From contig JAKORG010000007.1 in NCBI GenBank assembly GCA_029777945.1, positions 1-46,846 of the forward strand: a stretch of DNA of 46,846 bases. The letters run 5' to 3'. The position numbers and the translations under genes are program-made. The DNA comes from Deltaproteobacteria bacterium. Its GTDB lineage: Bacteria; Desulfobacterota; Syntrophorhabdia; Syntrophorhabdales; Syntrophorhabdaceae. This document shows positions 7,773-16,767 of this stretch, piece after piece (position 1 is the first letter of the stretch; every line of letters begins with the position of its first letter). Under the pieces are notes generated by a model that saw only the letters and a program-made list of their open reading frames with translations, searched no databases and was not told the origin of the DNA.

Positions 7773-9329
7773 ATACCAATAGAGAGAACAGTCGATATTC
7801 AATTAAATGTAAAACCTGTTTTTATCTGTCTATACCATGACTATGTCTATGAAGGGCCCTGTAGATTCGGCAGCGGTGAGGAACTGGAAAAAAAATACGA
7901 CCTTATGTATAATCAAGAGGCGTATCAGCTATTTTTAAAAAATATTAAGACCCACCTTGAAGGGAAGGTTAATTTACTTGAACCGGTTTTTGTGGCCCGT
8001 AATGAAGAATTTCAAATAAAGGAAGATTTGCTTAAAAAGATAACAGAAGACATGGATAAAACTGATGTGTACCTCTTCGGTCAGGGTGGAAGGGTATATG
8101 ACATTGTTGTCGAGTTCGCCCAGAGATTTAAAAAGCCTATCATGTTTTCAGAGCCGCCCAATCCATTTTTTACTGCTATAACAGCATCTGCCATTATTGC
8201 CCGTGGCCTTGAGACATATCCAACCCTTGATTGGGACGATATCATAAAATATATGAAAGTTTTAAGGGTAAGAAAGGTATTGAAAGAGACAAGGGCACTC
8301 CTTGCATCAAAGGGCAACTCAAATATCTCCTTTAGTACTACCGATTCCTTTATATGTCTTGAAGATGTTACTAAAAAACTCGGCGTGAGATTCAGATATG
8401 TAGACATCCATGAACTACTCGACCAAACACATTTCATTTCACCACCAAATTCCAACTATACTTTACCAGGAAGAATCGGTCTTAACCCCACAGAAGAAGA
8501 TATGGAACATATCAAAGAAATTACAGATAAATTGATTGCAGGGTCTTTAGAATGCCATATGGGTCGTGAAGATGTATTCAACTCTGTTAAGGCCTATTAT
8601 ACGGTAAAAAAGATGCTGGCCCACCACGATTGTAATGCCTTTTCTATTCCGTGTCCTGATATATGTGCAACGAGAAGGATGAATGAAGAAAAGATTACCT
8701 TCTGTCTAATTCATTCCCTTTTAAACGAAGAAGGCATACCATCGGCATGTGAATATGATATACCTGCCCTTCTCGCAATGGTTATTTTTATGAACTTTTC
8801 CAATGCCGCACCGTATATGGGAAACACCTTTCCAGTCCCTCTAAAAAACGGAAAAAGACTGAATGTTTCTCCCCGTTATTTCAGGGCAAAAGAATCACAA
8901 TCCACTGATATTTATGACCTGTCAGATAAAGAAAATGTGATGCTCACCTTTCATGCTGTGCCTAATAGGAAGTTAAGAGGCCTTGAAGAAAACATTCTTC
9001 CTTACAGTATCAGGCCTTATACCCGTGATGGAAACTGGGGTGCCACAATAAGATATGATTTCAAGCAGGATAAAGACCAGACCATCACCATGTGTAGAAT
9101 CGACCCATCTTGCACAAAACTCTTTGTTGCCAGAGGCACTATAGTAGGCGGCATCGGTTACAATGACAAAAATTGCAGTGAAGGTGTGTTCTTCACTGTC
9201 AATGATTACAGGGACTTTTTCAAAAAACAGGTAATCTTTGGAAACCATATCCCCCTTGTTTACGGAGATTATTTCGATGAAATAGTAACACTGGGAGAGG
9301 TATTAGGTCTTGAAGTCATCACTGCATAG
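7773..9329 (+). CDS. Fucose/arabinose isomerase-like protein (start likely ATA)
   Basis: Resembles the L-fucose/L-arabinose isomerase superfamily. Supporting runs are CPDICATRRMNEEKITFC, then LNEEGIPSACEYDIPALLAM (family: deGi.aaCE.Dv.all) and PYMGNTF, with a His-rich TFHAVPNRKLRG later. The first ATG (7905) would remove 44 conserved-looking residues: the frame continues upstream through VKPVFICLYHDYVYEGPCRF, typical of the family's first strand. AGGAGG at 7761-7766 points to ATA at 7773 (six bases away; product MPIERTVDI). There is no ATG, GTG or TTG in that stretch. Either ATA is used or an ATG was mutated or misread. It lies 15 bases before the SufS-type gene. Substrate and catalysis are unknown. 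Confidence 0.7.
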   Translation: MPIERTVDIQLNVKPVFICLYHDYVYEGPCRFGSGEELEKKYDLMYNQEAYQLFLKNIKTHLEGKVNLLEPVFVARNEEFQIKEDLLKKITEDMDKTDVYLFGQGGRVYDIVVEFAQRFKKPIMFSEPPNPFFTAITASAIIARGLETYPTLDWDDIIKYMKVLRVRKVLKETRALLASKGNSNISFSTTDSFICLEDVTKKLGVRFRYVDIHELLDQTHFISPPNSNYTLPGRIGLNPTEEDMEHIKEITDKLIAGSLECHMGREDVFNSVKAYYTVKKMLAHHDCNAFSIPCPDICATRRMNEEKITFCLIHSLLNEEGIPSACEYDIPALLAMVIFMNFSNAAPYMGNTFPVPLKNGKRLNVSPRYFRAKESQSTDIYDLSDKENVMLTFHAVPNRKLRGLEENILPYSIRPYTRDGNWGATIRYDFKQDKDQTITMCRIDPSCTKLFVARGTIVGGIGYNDKNCSEGVFFTVNDYRDFFKKQVIFGNHIPLVYGDYFDEIVTLGEVLGLEVITA

Positions 9330-9344
9330 TGTGAAATTAAATAT

Positions 9345-11045
9345 ATGGATAATAAAGAAAAAAACAACCTGTTACATCTTAAGGAATTAATTTCAGAACG
9401 TAGAGTCTTAGATGAAAAGGAGGTTTATAGATACCTTAAATCTTTTATATGTGATAGATTTGATTTAGAAGAGAGTTCATGCGAAACAGAAGATATACTT
9501 GAATTAGCTGAGTTGAGTATAGCAAAAAGAGAAAAATTATTAGATGAAGGTAAATTGAGTGAGGAGGAGGCACCGAATCTCTGTAGCGGTGCCTCCACAG
9601 CTTTATCAAAAAAGATTCTTTTCTTAATTAACCTCGAAAAAAATTTAAACATAGAATTTCTTCCAGAAGACATACCCCACATCAGGACCATAAACGATAT
9701 CTGCCAATATATTTTAGATAAGCAGAAACAATTCAGTAAAAAATCCATCTCATCTGAAAATGTTATTTTTGATTCATCAATTAATAAAGATGTGTTAAAA
9801 GAAAATCTCCTAAATTTAGATAAGATAAGATCCGATTTCCCCATCCTTAAAAGAACTATCTATGGAAAACCATTTGTATATCTCGATAATGCTGCCACAA
9901 CACAGCTTCCCTTTACGGTTATTCAAGGAGTGAACGAATTTTACCAAAACTACAATGCAAATGTTCACAGAAGCCTACACTTTTTAAACCGGAAGACTAC
10001 TGCCCTACTGGAAAAAACAAGAGAAAAAATACAAAAGTTCATCAATGCTTTACACCCCTTTGAAATTATCTTTACAAAGGGCGCAACAGAATCTATCAAC
10101 ATAGTTGCTCATGGTTTTGGAGAAGCCTTTGTTCAACCAGGAGACGAGATTGTGGTCTCAGAGATGGAACATCATTCAAATCTGATACCCTGGCAGGAAG
10201 TATGCAAAAAGAAAAAGGCCTATCTAAAAATCATACCCTTTGATGACAACGGTAATCTTATTTTAGATGTATATGAAAACATTTTGTCGGAAAAGACTAA
10301 AATTGTGGCTATTACCCATGTATCTAATGTGTTGGGGACGCTAAATCCCATAAAAAAGATGATTGAAACGGCACATAAAAAAAACATCCCTGTGCTTATA
10401 GATGCTGCCCAGAGCATAAGACATGGAATTGTAGATGTATGTGACCTTGACTGTGATTTCTTGTGTTTCTCAGGCCATAAGATGATGTCGCCATCAGGTG
10501 TAGGTGTGCTGTATGGAAAGAAAATGTGGCTTGATAAAATTCCACCCCTTTCATACGGTGGGGGCATGGTAGAAAACGCCACTATATATGATGCAAAATT
10601 TAAAGATTTGCCGTATAAGTTTGAAGGAGGGACTTATAATACAGGAGGAATTATTGGTCTCGGCGCAGCTATAAAATATCTCGAAGATATTGGATTTGAA
10701 AATATTCGACAATATGAGAAGGCCTTAATGGATTACCTTGAAGAAAAACTCTCTTCTATAAAGGGCATTAAATTTATCGGGAATCCTCAAGAAAAGATAG
10801 GGGTTGTGTCTTTTGTCATGGAAAATATTCCATCCGACGATATTGCAATTTTGTTGGACCAAATGGGTATTGCAGTGCGTTCAGGCCATCACTGTGCCTT
10901 ACCTCTTCTTAGACATTATAAATTGGACAGCTGTGTAAGGGTATCACCTGCCTTTTACAATACCAAAAAAGAGATAGATATTTTGATAGAGGCACTTTTG
11001 AAGGTTCCAAGTATTGTTGCAAAAAGTAAAGGATTTAAAAATTAA
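9345..11045 (+). CDS. SufS-type cysteine desulfurase with carrier-protein-like N-terminal extension
   Basis: A 566-aa PLP enzyme. The desulfurase part starts near residue 157 (LDKIRSDFPILKR, then YLDNAATTQ) and is complete: the AATHVSN-like ITHVSNVLGT, DAAQSIRHG, PLP lysine Lys379 in FSGHKMMSPSGVG, and catalytic Cys517 in RSGHHCALPLL. It releases sulfur from cysteine (or selenium from selenocysteine). Normal SufS is about 410 aa. The extra 155 residues are acidic and helical. They include LCSGASTALSKKILFLIN and FLPEDIPHIRTINDICQYIL, which look like an acyl-carrier fold without an obvious DSL serine. No SufBCD genes are nearby. The partner is the isomerase-like gene just upstream. Confidence 0.87.
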   Translation: MDNKEKNNLLHLKELISERRVLDEKEVYRYLKSFICDRFDLEESSCETEDILELAELSIAKREKLLDEGKLSEEEAPNLCSGASTALSKKILFLINLEKNLNIEFLPEDIPHIRTINDICQYILDKQKQFSKKSISSENVIFDSSINKDVLKENLLNLDKIRSDFPILKRTIYGKPFVYLDNAATTQLPFTVIQGVNEFYQNYNANVHRSLHFLNRKTTALLEKTREKIQKFINALHPFEIIFTKGATESINIVAHGFGEAFVQPGDEIVVSEMEHHSNLIPWQEVCKKKKAYLKIIPFDDNGNLILDVYENILSEKTKIVAITHVSNVLGTLNPIKKMIETAHKKNIPVLIDAAQSIRHGIVDVCDLDCDFLCFSGHKMMSPSGVGVLYGKKMWLDKIPPLSYGGGMVENATIYDAKFKDLPYKFEGGTYNTGGIIGLGAAIKYLEDIGFENIRQYEKALMDYLEEKLSSIKGIKFIGNPQEKIGVVSFVMENIPSDDIAILLDQMGIAVRSGHHCALPLLRHYKLDSCVRVSPAFYNTKKEIDILIEALLKVPSIVAKSKGFKN

Positions 11046-11071
11046 GGGCATCCTTTTCAAGATGCCCTTAA
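11042..11071 (-). terminator. Hairpin terminator between convergent genes
   Basis: TTAAGGGCATC (11042-11052) and GATGCCCTTAA (11061-11071) form a perfect 11-bp stem with an 8-base loop. On minus it is followed by ATTTTTAAAT, so it suits the end of the small heat-shock gene. On plus there is no T run, but it may also slow transcription after the desulfurase gene. Confidence 0.7.
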
Positions 11072-11093
11072 TAGATGCTTAACATTGTAAATC

Positions 11094-11540
11094 TTATTCT
11101 ACGGCTATCTTTATCTCTTTTTTCTTTGCCTCTTCAGTCTTTGGCAGTGTTATCTTTAAAACACCGTTTTTGTATGTTGCTTTAACCTTATCAGACTGAA
11201 CTTGAACAGGGAGCCTGAAAGATCTTGTAAAGCTTCCATAGCTACGTTCAATGAGGTGATAATTCTCGTTCTCTTCCTGTTTTTCCTGTTTCTTTTCACC
11301 CTTTATGGTTAGCACATTGTCTACAAGGGAAATTTCCACATCCTTTGGGTCAATGCCGGGAATCTCGGCGTTTACGATATAGCTATTTTTAGTTTCTGAT
11401 AAGTCAAGAGATGGCATCCACTCTGAAACACCATCAGCCCTTACAGGTCTTTTCTCAAACAAGGTGTCCCAGATATTATCCATCTCCTTTCTTATCCTTT
11501 CGAGTTCCTTAAATGGTCTCCAGAGTGTGAGTTCTGTCAT
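11094..11540 (-). CDS. Hsp20/alpha-crystallin small heat-shock protein
   Basis: A 148-aa ATP-independent holdase chaperone of the cytosol. It begins LTLWRPFKELERIRKEMDNI, typical of bacterial Hsp20. The alpha-crystallin domain spans about 40-145 with SLDLSETKNSYIVNAEIPG, GVLKITLPK near the end (the IxI-type pattern GVLxIxLPK) and basic tail KKEIKIAVE. Two ATGs are possible. I take 11540 because GGAGG lies seven bases upstream, whereas ATG 11546 would be one base from it. It has a promoter upstream and a hairpin terminator after it, so it is a single-gene unit. Confidence 0.93.
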   Translation of the reverse strand: MTELTLWRPFKELERIRKEMDNIWDTLFEKRPVRADGVSEWMPSLDLSETKNSYIVNAEIPGIDPKDVEISLVDNVLTIKGEKKQEKQEENENYHLIERSYGSFTRSFRLPVQVQSDKVKATYKNGVLKITLPKTEEAKKKEIKIAVE

Positions 11541-11591
11541 AACCATCCCTCCTTTCCTTTTTAATTTTAATTAGTTACGTTTCTATTAAAA

Positions 11592-11619
11592 AATTTAATC
11601 TTGATTTTTTGTTTGTCAA
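11592..11619 (-). promoter_or_regulatory. Putative promoter of the small heat-shock gene
   Basis: On minus, TTGACA (11619-11614), 16-base spacer, TAAATT (11597-11592). The start codon is about 50 bases further. No CIRCE-type inverted repeat is seen. Confidence 0.5.
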
Positions 11620-11663
11620 TACCCCTATGACAACAAAAATTTTTAGATTACCTCTTGAAGTGG

Positions 11664-12428
11664 TTAAAATTCAAATTTCATACCGTCATAGGCAGCAATG
11701 ATGTTTATTCCCGTTTCTTTTTTTAACATTTCTGCCACAAGGTGGGGTTTTTCCTTAATAATACTTAATCCAAAATGGTTCATGATCAATATTTCAGGTT
11801 TAAGTTCGCTGGCAATGCGTTTCACATCATGAATGGATAGGTGGTCAATGGCATCCGTGTTTTCTATGGGTTTTGAGCGAAGGACATTTACTATGAGACA
11901 ATCTGCCTTATAAAAATCAACGAGTTCATCGAAATACCTCGTATCTGTAATAATCCCTATTCTTTTATTCAAATTAAACAAAATACCATAAGTCTCAACA
12001 GGATGGATGTGCCTCATAGAAGTCGTAAAAGAAATGTCTTTTATTTTATAGTTGTTCTTTTCTTTCAAAATCTCTATTTTTTCCACATATCTGTGGATAT
12101 ATCTAAATATTACAGGGTCTTCATCTATTGCATCTGCTGGACAGTAAACAATGCCCTTTTTGTTGAACCCTCCCTCTGTCATTGCCTCGATCATCACGTT
12201 TATATCATTGGAATGGTCTATATGTTTATGGGTGAGGATTATACCGTCAAGATGTATAGGATCCAGATGGTCTTTCGATGCCCTTACCCTTACTATTGCA
12301 CCAGGTCCTGGATCAATATAAAGGTTTGTATCTTTATAATTTAGCCACATACCTCCTGTGGCCCTTATCTGCTTTGCCACAACAAACCTTGCACCACCAG
12401 TACCCAAAAATTTAATAAAACCTTCCAT
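11664..12428 (-). CDS. MBL-fold metallo-hydrolase
   Basis: A 254-aa metallo-beta-lactamase-fold protein. The zinc motif is THKHIDHSNDINVM (HxHxDH), with further ligands in MRHIHPVETYG, GIITDTRYF (Asp) and MNHFG (His). The start FIKFLGTGGARF is the usual first strand of the PhnP/RNase Z-like branch, so a phosphodiesterase-type or cyclic-ester substrate is more likely than a beta-lactam. No signal peptide, so cytosolic. Divergent from the methyltransferase gene. Substrate unknown. Confidence 0.85.
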   Translation of the reverse strand: MEGFIKFLGTGGARFVVAKQIRATGGMWLNYKDTNLYIDPGPGAIVRVRASKDHLDPIHLDGIILTHKHIDHSNDINVMIEAMTEGGFNKKGIVYCPADAIDEDPVIFRYIHRYVEKIEILKEKNNYKIKDISFTTSMRHIHPVETYGILFNLNKRIGIITDTRYFDELVDFYKADCLIVNVLRSKPIENTDAIDHLSIHDVKRIASELKPEILIMNHFGLSIIKEKPHLVAEMLKKETGINIIAAYDGMKFEF

Positions 12429-12519
12429 AGTGCCCTTTTCCCCTGTTTATTTGCTCTTAATTTTTAATGATAAAAGAGCCTGTATATGCTATGCTATGAA
12501 CATAAAAGAGTCAAGGCAA

Positions 12520-13035
12520 ATGAGCATTTTAAAATTCGCAATATTCGATTCTTCCCTCGGTAATATACTTTTTGTGTCAAAAGACGATGCGTTGATAAAT
12601 ATTCGAATTTTTAACGACGATGCATCTTTTATAAAGAATAGATTTCTCTTAAAAGAACCAGATGCTGTGGAATCTATAAAATCTTTTATGAATATTGCAA
12701 ACCAATTGGACGCTTTCTTAAAAGGTGAAAGGATAGATTTTCATGAAATCCATGTAAATTTATCCAATTTGCCAGATTTTACACAAAGGGTGCTAAAAGA
12801 AACGAGAAAGATTCCTTATGGAGAGGTAAGAACTTACGGTTTTATTTCTAAAAGGCTGGGCTACAAAAATGCCGCAAGGGCAGTTGGTCAGGCCCTTAAA
12901 AAAAATCCCATACCAATTATCATACCCTGCCATAGAGTTATAAGGGAAGATTGTTCAATAGGTGGATATTCACTGGGAATCAATATAAAACAGAGGCTTC
13001 TTGCTATAGAAGGGATAAAGATTAGCTCAGAATAG
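12520..13035 (+). CDS. ogt: Methylated-DNA-[protein]-cysteine S-methyltransferase
   Basis: A suicide repair protein that takes the alkyl group from O6-alkylguanine onto its own cysteine. The active site IIPCHRVIR holds Cys137, followed by [18 protein letters not shown], the standard C-terminal helix region. [19 protein letters not shown] is the DNA-binding winged-helix part. An in-frame upstream extension exists but overlaps the opposite gene. I choose ATG 12520 (171 aa), with AAAGAG nine bases before it; ATG 12496 is possible. The 3' end overlaps the end of ruvB on the other strand by nine bases. Confidence 0.88.
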   Translation: MSILKFAIFDSSLGNILFVSKDDALINIRIFNDDASFIKNRFLLKEPDAVESIKSFMNIANQLDAFLKGERIDFHEIHVNLSNLPDFTQRVLKETRKIPYGEVRTYGFISKRLGYKNAARAVGQALKKNPIPIIIPCHRVIREDCSIGGYSLGINIKQRLLAIEGIKISSE

Positions 13036-14049
13036 AGGGGTCTTATCTTTTTGCTTTATATTCATATGGAGGTGTTTGTATGCCTTTTCTGTAGCCTTTC
13101 TACCTTGAGAAGTCCTGATTATAAAACCTGTCTTTAAAAGGTAAGGTTCAATCACCTCTATCAAAACATCAGATTCAAGTTGCAGTGTTGCCGATAGCGC
13201 CTCGATACCTACAGGACCGCCTTTGTAATTAATTATAATGGTCTCTAATAGCCTCCTATCTATATCACCGAGCCCGAAATCGTCTATGCCTTCTAAGGTA
13301 AGGGCATCTATTGCTACTTCTTTTGTAATAACGCCATCTGCCTTCACCTGGGCATAATCCCTTACCCTTTTTAATAGCCTATTGGCTACCCTCGGAGTCC
13401 CCCTTGCCCTCTTTGCTATTTCGTAAGCACCTCCTTCGTCTATGGTTATATTTATAATCTTTGCAGACCTTTTTATTATCTTTGCAAGGTCTTTTTCATT
13501 GTAGAAATCCAGGTCTCTAGTTATACCAAAGCGTTCCCTGAGCGGTGATGAAAGTAGCCCTGCCCTTGTTGTTGCCCCTATGAGTGTAAATTGTTCGAGT
13601 CTATATCTGTGAGTCCTTGCATGGACGCCCTTATCGAAGATGAAATCAACGGCAAAATCCTCCATGGCAGGATAAAGAAATTCTTCTACTACCTTTGGAA
13701 TCCTATGAATCTCGTCGATAAAAAAGATATCTCCCCGTTCCATGTGAGTAAGCAATCCAAGAAGATCCCCGCCTTTTTCAAGGGCAGGGCCTGAGGAGGT
13801 GATGATCCTCGTGCCCATCTCATTGGCTATTATATGGGCTAATGTAGTCTTACCAAGCCCAGGAGGCCCATTAAAGAGTATATGCTCTAACGGCTCTTTT
13901 CTCTTTAAAGCAGCTTCAATGGCTATCTTTAATGTTTCCACTATCCTGTCCTGTCCTATATATTCAGAAAGACTCTTAGGCCTTAGACTTATAATCTCCT
14001 TTTCTTCTTCCAGCGTATTCTCATTTAATGGATAATCTTTTTTTATCAT
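13027..14049 (-). CDS. ruvB: Holliday junction branch migration helicase RuvB
   Basis: A 340-aa AAA+ motor that drives branch migration with RuvA. Walker A is [14 protein letters not shown], Walker [11 protein letters not shown], sensor 1 [20 protein letters not shown], and the C-terminal winged helix includes [13 protein letters not shown] and [13 protein letters not shown]. Length is typical. It starts inside ruvA by an ATGA overlap, the last gene of a yebC-ruvC-ruvA-ruvB run. Its stop overlaps the convergent methyltransferase gene. Confidence 0.97.
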   Translation of the reverse strand: MIKKDYPLNENTLEEEKEIISLRPKSLSEYIGQDRIVETLKIAIEAALKRKEPLEHILFNGPPGLGKTTLAHIIANEMGTRIITSSGPALEKGGDLLGLLTHMERGDIFFIDEIHRIPKVVEEFLYPAMEDFAVDFIFDKGVHARTHRYRLEQFTLIGATTRAGLLSSPLRERFGITRDLDFYNEKDLAKIIKRSAKIINITIDEGGAYEIAKRARGTPRVANRLLKRVRDYAQVKADGVITKEVAIDALTLEGIDDFGLGDIDRRLLETIIINYKGGPVGIEALSATLQLESDVLIEVIEPYLLKTGFIIRTSQGRKATEKAYKHLHMNIKQKDKTPLF

Positions 14050-14660
14050 TTCTTTTGGCCTCTATAAACCTCTTCAAAGAGTTCTTCCGATGAACTTATT
14101 TTTGGATTTCTTTCCAGGGCATCGACAATCATCTGTCTTGCCTCATGAATCTTATGTCCGAGCTGGTTTACAAGGACATCTTCAACCTCTTTTCTAAAAT
14201 CTCTAATAGTCCTTACTATCTCTTCTTTTTCTGGAAGCAGTGCATACTTTGCCACACGACCTTTTAGTGTTGCCACTATCTTTTCTGCCTTACGTTCACC
14301 GATGCCTTTTAATTGTCTTAATCCTTTTATGTCTTTTTCCTCAATGTATCTTGCTATCTCCCTTATGGGTATAGTGATAGCCCTGATGGCTGCCTGTGGC
14401 CCTATATCCTCAACGGATATGAATAATTCAAAAAAATCCTTTTCAAGCTCGTTCTTAAATCCCACAAGTATGGGTTTTGGCTGTCTTTCCGTTTGATTGT
14501 ATGAAATATAAAGGGAAAGGGCATCATCATGTTTTGTTGTCCTTCTAATCTCTTCAAGAAGATATGCGGGGATTAATACCTCATATCCTATACCATTTAC
14601 TAATAAAATAATACGGTCATCGTATATCCTTTGAATCTTTCCCTGAAGATAAGATATCAA
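14046..14660 (-). CDS. ruvA: Holliday junction DNA helicase subunit RuvA
   Basis: A 204-aa tetrameric junction-binding protein. Domain I is [20 protein letters not shown] with NGIGYEV; domain II has the helix-hairpin-helix [21 protein letters not shown]; domain III at the C-terminus binds RuvB. The HhH II glycine loop is well kept. Start and stop overlap ruvC and ruvB by four bases each, so the three subunits are translated as one unit. Confidence 0.96.
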   Translation of the reverse strand: MISYLQGKIQRIYDDRIILLVNGIGYEVLIPAYLLEEIRRTTKHDDALSLYISYNQTERQPKPILVGFKNELEKDFFELFISVEDIGPQAAIRAITIPIREIARYIEEKDIKGLRQLKGIGERKAEKIVATLKGRVAKYALLPEKEEIVRTIRDFRKEVEDVLVNQLGHKIHEARQMIVDALERNPKISSSEELFEEVYRGQKK

Positions 14661-15142
14661 AGAAGGTTCTCCTTTTTAACCCTATAAAATGCTGTCAGGG
14701 CAATTGCCAGGGCATCTGCTGCATGAAAAGACCTGATTTGGTCTATATTAAAGATATGCTGAACCATCTTTTTTATCTGTCTCTTGTCTGCATTTCCGTA
14801 GCCTATTAAAGAATTTTTTACCTCTTTTGGTGTTACCTCAACCAATTTTATTTTTTTGTCAGATGCTATTATATAGATTATACCTATAACACAACCGAGC
14901 AGAATCCCTGCCTTAGGATATCGCACAAGGGAAAAAACATTTTCTACTGCCATCATATCTGGGAATTCTTCTTCTATCAGAGTATTTAAATCAGAATATA
15001 TTTGAAAAAGCCTGACAGAAATATTGTCTTTTTGATATGTCTTAATATATCCGCATTTTAATAAGGTAGATGAGTTGTTTGTGGCTTTAATTAAACCGAA
15101 CCCTGTGCTTGCAAGGCCTGGGTCTAAACCGAGGATAATCAT
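14657..15142 (-). CDS. ruvC: Crossover junction endodeoxyribonuclease RuvC
   Basis: A 161-aa resolvase that cuts Holliday junctions. The RNase H-like catalytic acids are visible: Asp7 in ILGLDPGLASTGFG, Glu in MMAVENVFSLVRYPKAGI, and the C-terminal pair in FHAADALAIALTAFYR. GYGNADKRQIKKMVQ is the usual helix before the last acids. It overlaps ruvA by four bases and starts six bases after yebC. Confidence 0.96.
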   Translation of the reverse strand: MIILGLDPGLASTGFGLIKATNNSSTLLKCGYIKTYQKDNISVRLFQIYSDLNTLIEEEFPDMMAVENVFSLVRYPKAGILLGCVIGIIYIIASDKKIKLVEVTPKEVKNSLIGYGNADKRQIKKMVQHIFNIDQIRSFHAADALAIALTAFYRVKKENLL

Positions 15143-15148
15143 TCATGC

Positions 15149-15904
15149 TCACTTGCCGGCAGCGATTCTTTCCATTTCTTCTGTAGATATATCAAAATTT
15201 GCATAGACCTTCTGGACATCGTCAGAGTCTTCTAATGCCTCCATAAGTTTTAACATTGTCTCTGCATTTTTGCCCTCGAGTTTTACAGATGTTTGAGGTA
15301 TCATGCTAATCTCAGACACTATATATTGCATTCCGTTAGCGTCAAATACCTTTTTTACATTTTCAAAGTTCGAAACATCTGTGAAAACTTCTATCACATT
15401 GTCGTCAGATGCAACATCTTCAGCACCTGCCTCAAGGGCAAGCTCTATTATTTTATCTTCATCTACAGTCTTCTTATCAAAAGAAATATATCCCTTTTTA
15501 TTAAAAAGCCAGGACACACAACCTGCTTCGCCTAAATTTCCGTTCATTCGGGAGAGGATATGCCGTATTTCTGCTGTAGTTCTTTTTTTGTTATCTGTCA
15601 TCACCTCTATAAGGATGGCTACACCGCCAGGCCCGTATCCTTCATAGGTGTATTCTTCGTAGCTTTCACCTTCTATTGCACCTATACCTTTCTTGATGGC
15701 CCTTTCTATGTTTTCTTTTGGCATATTCTCTGCCTTTGCCTGAGCAATGGCTAATCTCAACCTTGCATTAGATTCGGGATTCCCTCCGCCTAAGCGGGCT
15801 GCTGTTGTTATCTCTTTGATTAGTTTTGTAAATATCTTTCCCCTTTTTGCATCTAATGCACCTTTTTTATGTTTTATGGAACTCCATTTGCTATGTCCTG
15901 ACAT
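15149..15904 (-). CDS. yebC: YebC/PmpR-family regulator
   Basis: A 251-aa TACO1/YebC family protein, known either as a DNA-binding transcription regulator or as a factor helping ribosomes through proline-rich stretches. It has the diagnostic start [20 protein letters not shown] and [17 protein letters not shown], plus [19 protein letters not shown]. Length fits. It heads the ruvCAB run, a common neighbourhood. A tRNA-Val gene lies 20 bases upstream on the same strand, so one transcript may hold both. Confidence 0.95.
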   Translation of the reverse strand: MSGHSKWSSIKHKKGALDAKRGKIFTKLIKEITTAARLGGGNPESNARLRLAIAQAKAENMPKENIERAIKKGIGAIEGESYEEYTYEGYGPGGVAILIEVMTDNKKRTTAEIRHILSRMNGNLGEAGCVSWLFNKKGYISFDKKTVDEDKIIELALEAGAEDVASDDNVIEVFTDVSNFENVKKVFDANGMQYIVSEISMIPQTSVKLEGKNAETMLKLMEALEDSDDVQKVYANFDISTEEMERIAAGK

Positions 15905-15924
15905 CGGACCCCCTGAAATATAAA

Positions 15925-16001
15925 TGGTGGGCAGTATAGGATTCGAACCTACGACCTCTGGTATGTGAGACCAGCGCTCTAACCAACTGAGCTAACCGCC
16001 C
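15925..16001 (-). tRNA. tRNA-Val(CAC)
   Basis: On minus the cloverleaf reads from GGGCGGT at 16001 to ACTGCCC, giving a 7-bp acceptor stem with one G-U pair. D-arm TAGCTCAGTTGGTTAGAGC is standard. The anticodon stem-loop CTGGT-CTCACAT-ACCAG has anticodon CAC. The T-arm contains GGTTCGAATCC. Discriminator A is followed by an encoded CCA (15927-15925). Confidence 0.97.
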
Positions 16002-16018
16002 AATTTTTATTTATTTTT

Positions 16019-16027
16019 ATTATATCA
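16019..16027 (-). promoter_or_regulatory. Extended -10 promoter for tRNA-Val (and perhaps yebC-ruvCAB)
   Basis: On minus, TGATATAAT (16027-16019) is a TGn-TATAAT extended -10, 17 bases before the tRNA 5' end. A TTGACT lies upstream but only 12 bases away, so the -35 is not ideal. Confidence 0.5.
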
Positions 16028-16057
16028 CAACAAAAAAGTCAATATCCGTATTTTTTA

Positions 16058-16087
16058 TTGACAAATTTATTCAACTAAATTTAGTAT
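16058..16087 (+). promoter_or_regulatory. Putative promoter of the LUD-purH-purD-leuB run
   Basis: TTGACA (16058-16063), 18-base spacer, TAGTAT (16082-16087). A strong AAGGAGGT ribosome site follows before ATG 16111. Confidence 0.5.
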
Positions 16088-16110
16088 AACCTGAAGCAAG
16101 GAGGTATTCC

Positions 16111-16752
16111 ATGGATTTAAAAACCTGGCACAATGAAAAGATTTTATTAAAAACCGTTAAGGCCCTGGAGGATAACTTTTTTGTGGCAAAGATGTTTCAA
16201 GATAGGCATGGATTAATAGAGCATGTTTTGAAACATATAGAAGAGGGTATGAAGGTTGGCCTGGGAGGTTCTGTGACGATAAGAGGGCTTGGCCTTATAG
16301 AAAAAATTAAAGAAAAAGGGGACATACTTCTTCTTGACCACTGGAAACCTGACTTGACACCTCAAGAGATAACAGAGATAAGGACAAAGCAAATGACCTC
16401 AGACCTTTTTCTTACAAGCGCGAATGCAATAACAGAAAATGGTGAGATTGTAAACATAGACGGTATTGGAAATAGGGTCAATGCAATGACATACGGTCCA
16501 AAAAAGGTCATTATCATTGCAGGGATCAATAAGATCGTCCCTGATATAAACGCCGCAATAGATAGAATTAAAAGGATTGCAGCCCCCATGAATGCAAAGA
16601 GGCTTAATTTACCTCTGCCATGCGCAGAAACAGGGCACTGCCACGACTGTAAATCAGAAAAAAGGATATGCAGGATTTTATCCATATTAATGAAAAAACC
16701 AGGACAGACGGATATTCATGTTTATCTTACAAATGAAGAGTTGGGATATTAA
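16111..16752 (+). CDS. LUD-domain (lactate utilization, DUF162) protein
   Basis: A 213-aa stand-alone LUD-domain protein, related to LutC/YkgG. Seen: VGLGGSVTIRGLGLIE, a substrate-loop-like pattern of the family, then DLFLTSANAITENGEIVNID, and YGPKKVIIIAGINKIV. The tail has closely set cysteines in LPCAETGHCHDCKSEKRICR (C-x5-C-x2-C-x6-C), as in the group of single-domain LUD proteins of anaerobes, and could bind metal. There are no LutA/LutB genes beside it, so a role in lactate oxidation is unproven. The 15-base gap to purH suggests a shared transcript. Confidence 0.85.
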   Translation: MDLKTWHNEKILLKTVKALEDNFFVAKMFQDRHGLIEHVLKHIEEGMKVGLGGSVTIRGLGLIEKIKEKGDILLLDHWKPDLTPQEITEIRTKQMTSDLFLTSANAITENGEIVNIDGIGNRVNAMTYGPKKVIIIAGINKIVPDINAAIDRIKRIAAPMNAKRLNLPLPCAETGHCHDCKSEKRICRILSILMKKPGQTDIHVYLTNEELGY

Positions 16753-16767
16753 TCATTAGGAGGATGC

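Noticed and set aside
7606-7782. 58-aa Lys/Asn-rich frame before the isomerase-like gene
   Set aside because: Composition follows the AT-rich background, no motif seen; its end overlaps the next gene's ribosome site. Kept only as a remark in the gap entry.
12449-12475. GCTCTT...AAGAGC hairpin between the MBL and methyltransferase genes
   Set aside because: Only six pairs with a 15-base loop and no T run; chance is likely.
12358-12519. Longer N-terminus for the methylated-DNA methyltransferase
   Set aside because: It would overlap the divergent MBL gene and adds residues unlike the family; ATG 12520 or 12496 fits better.
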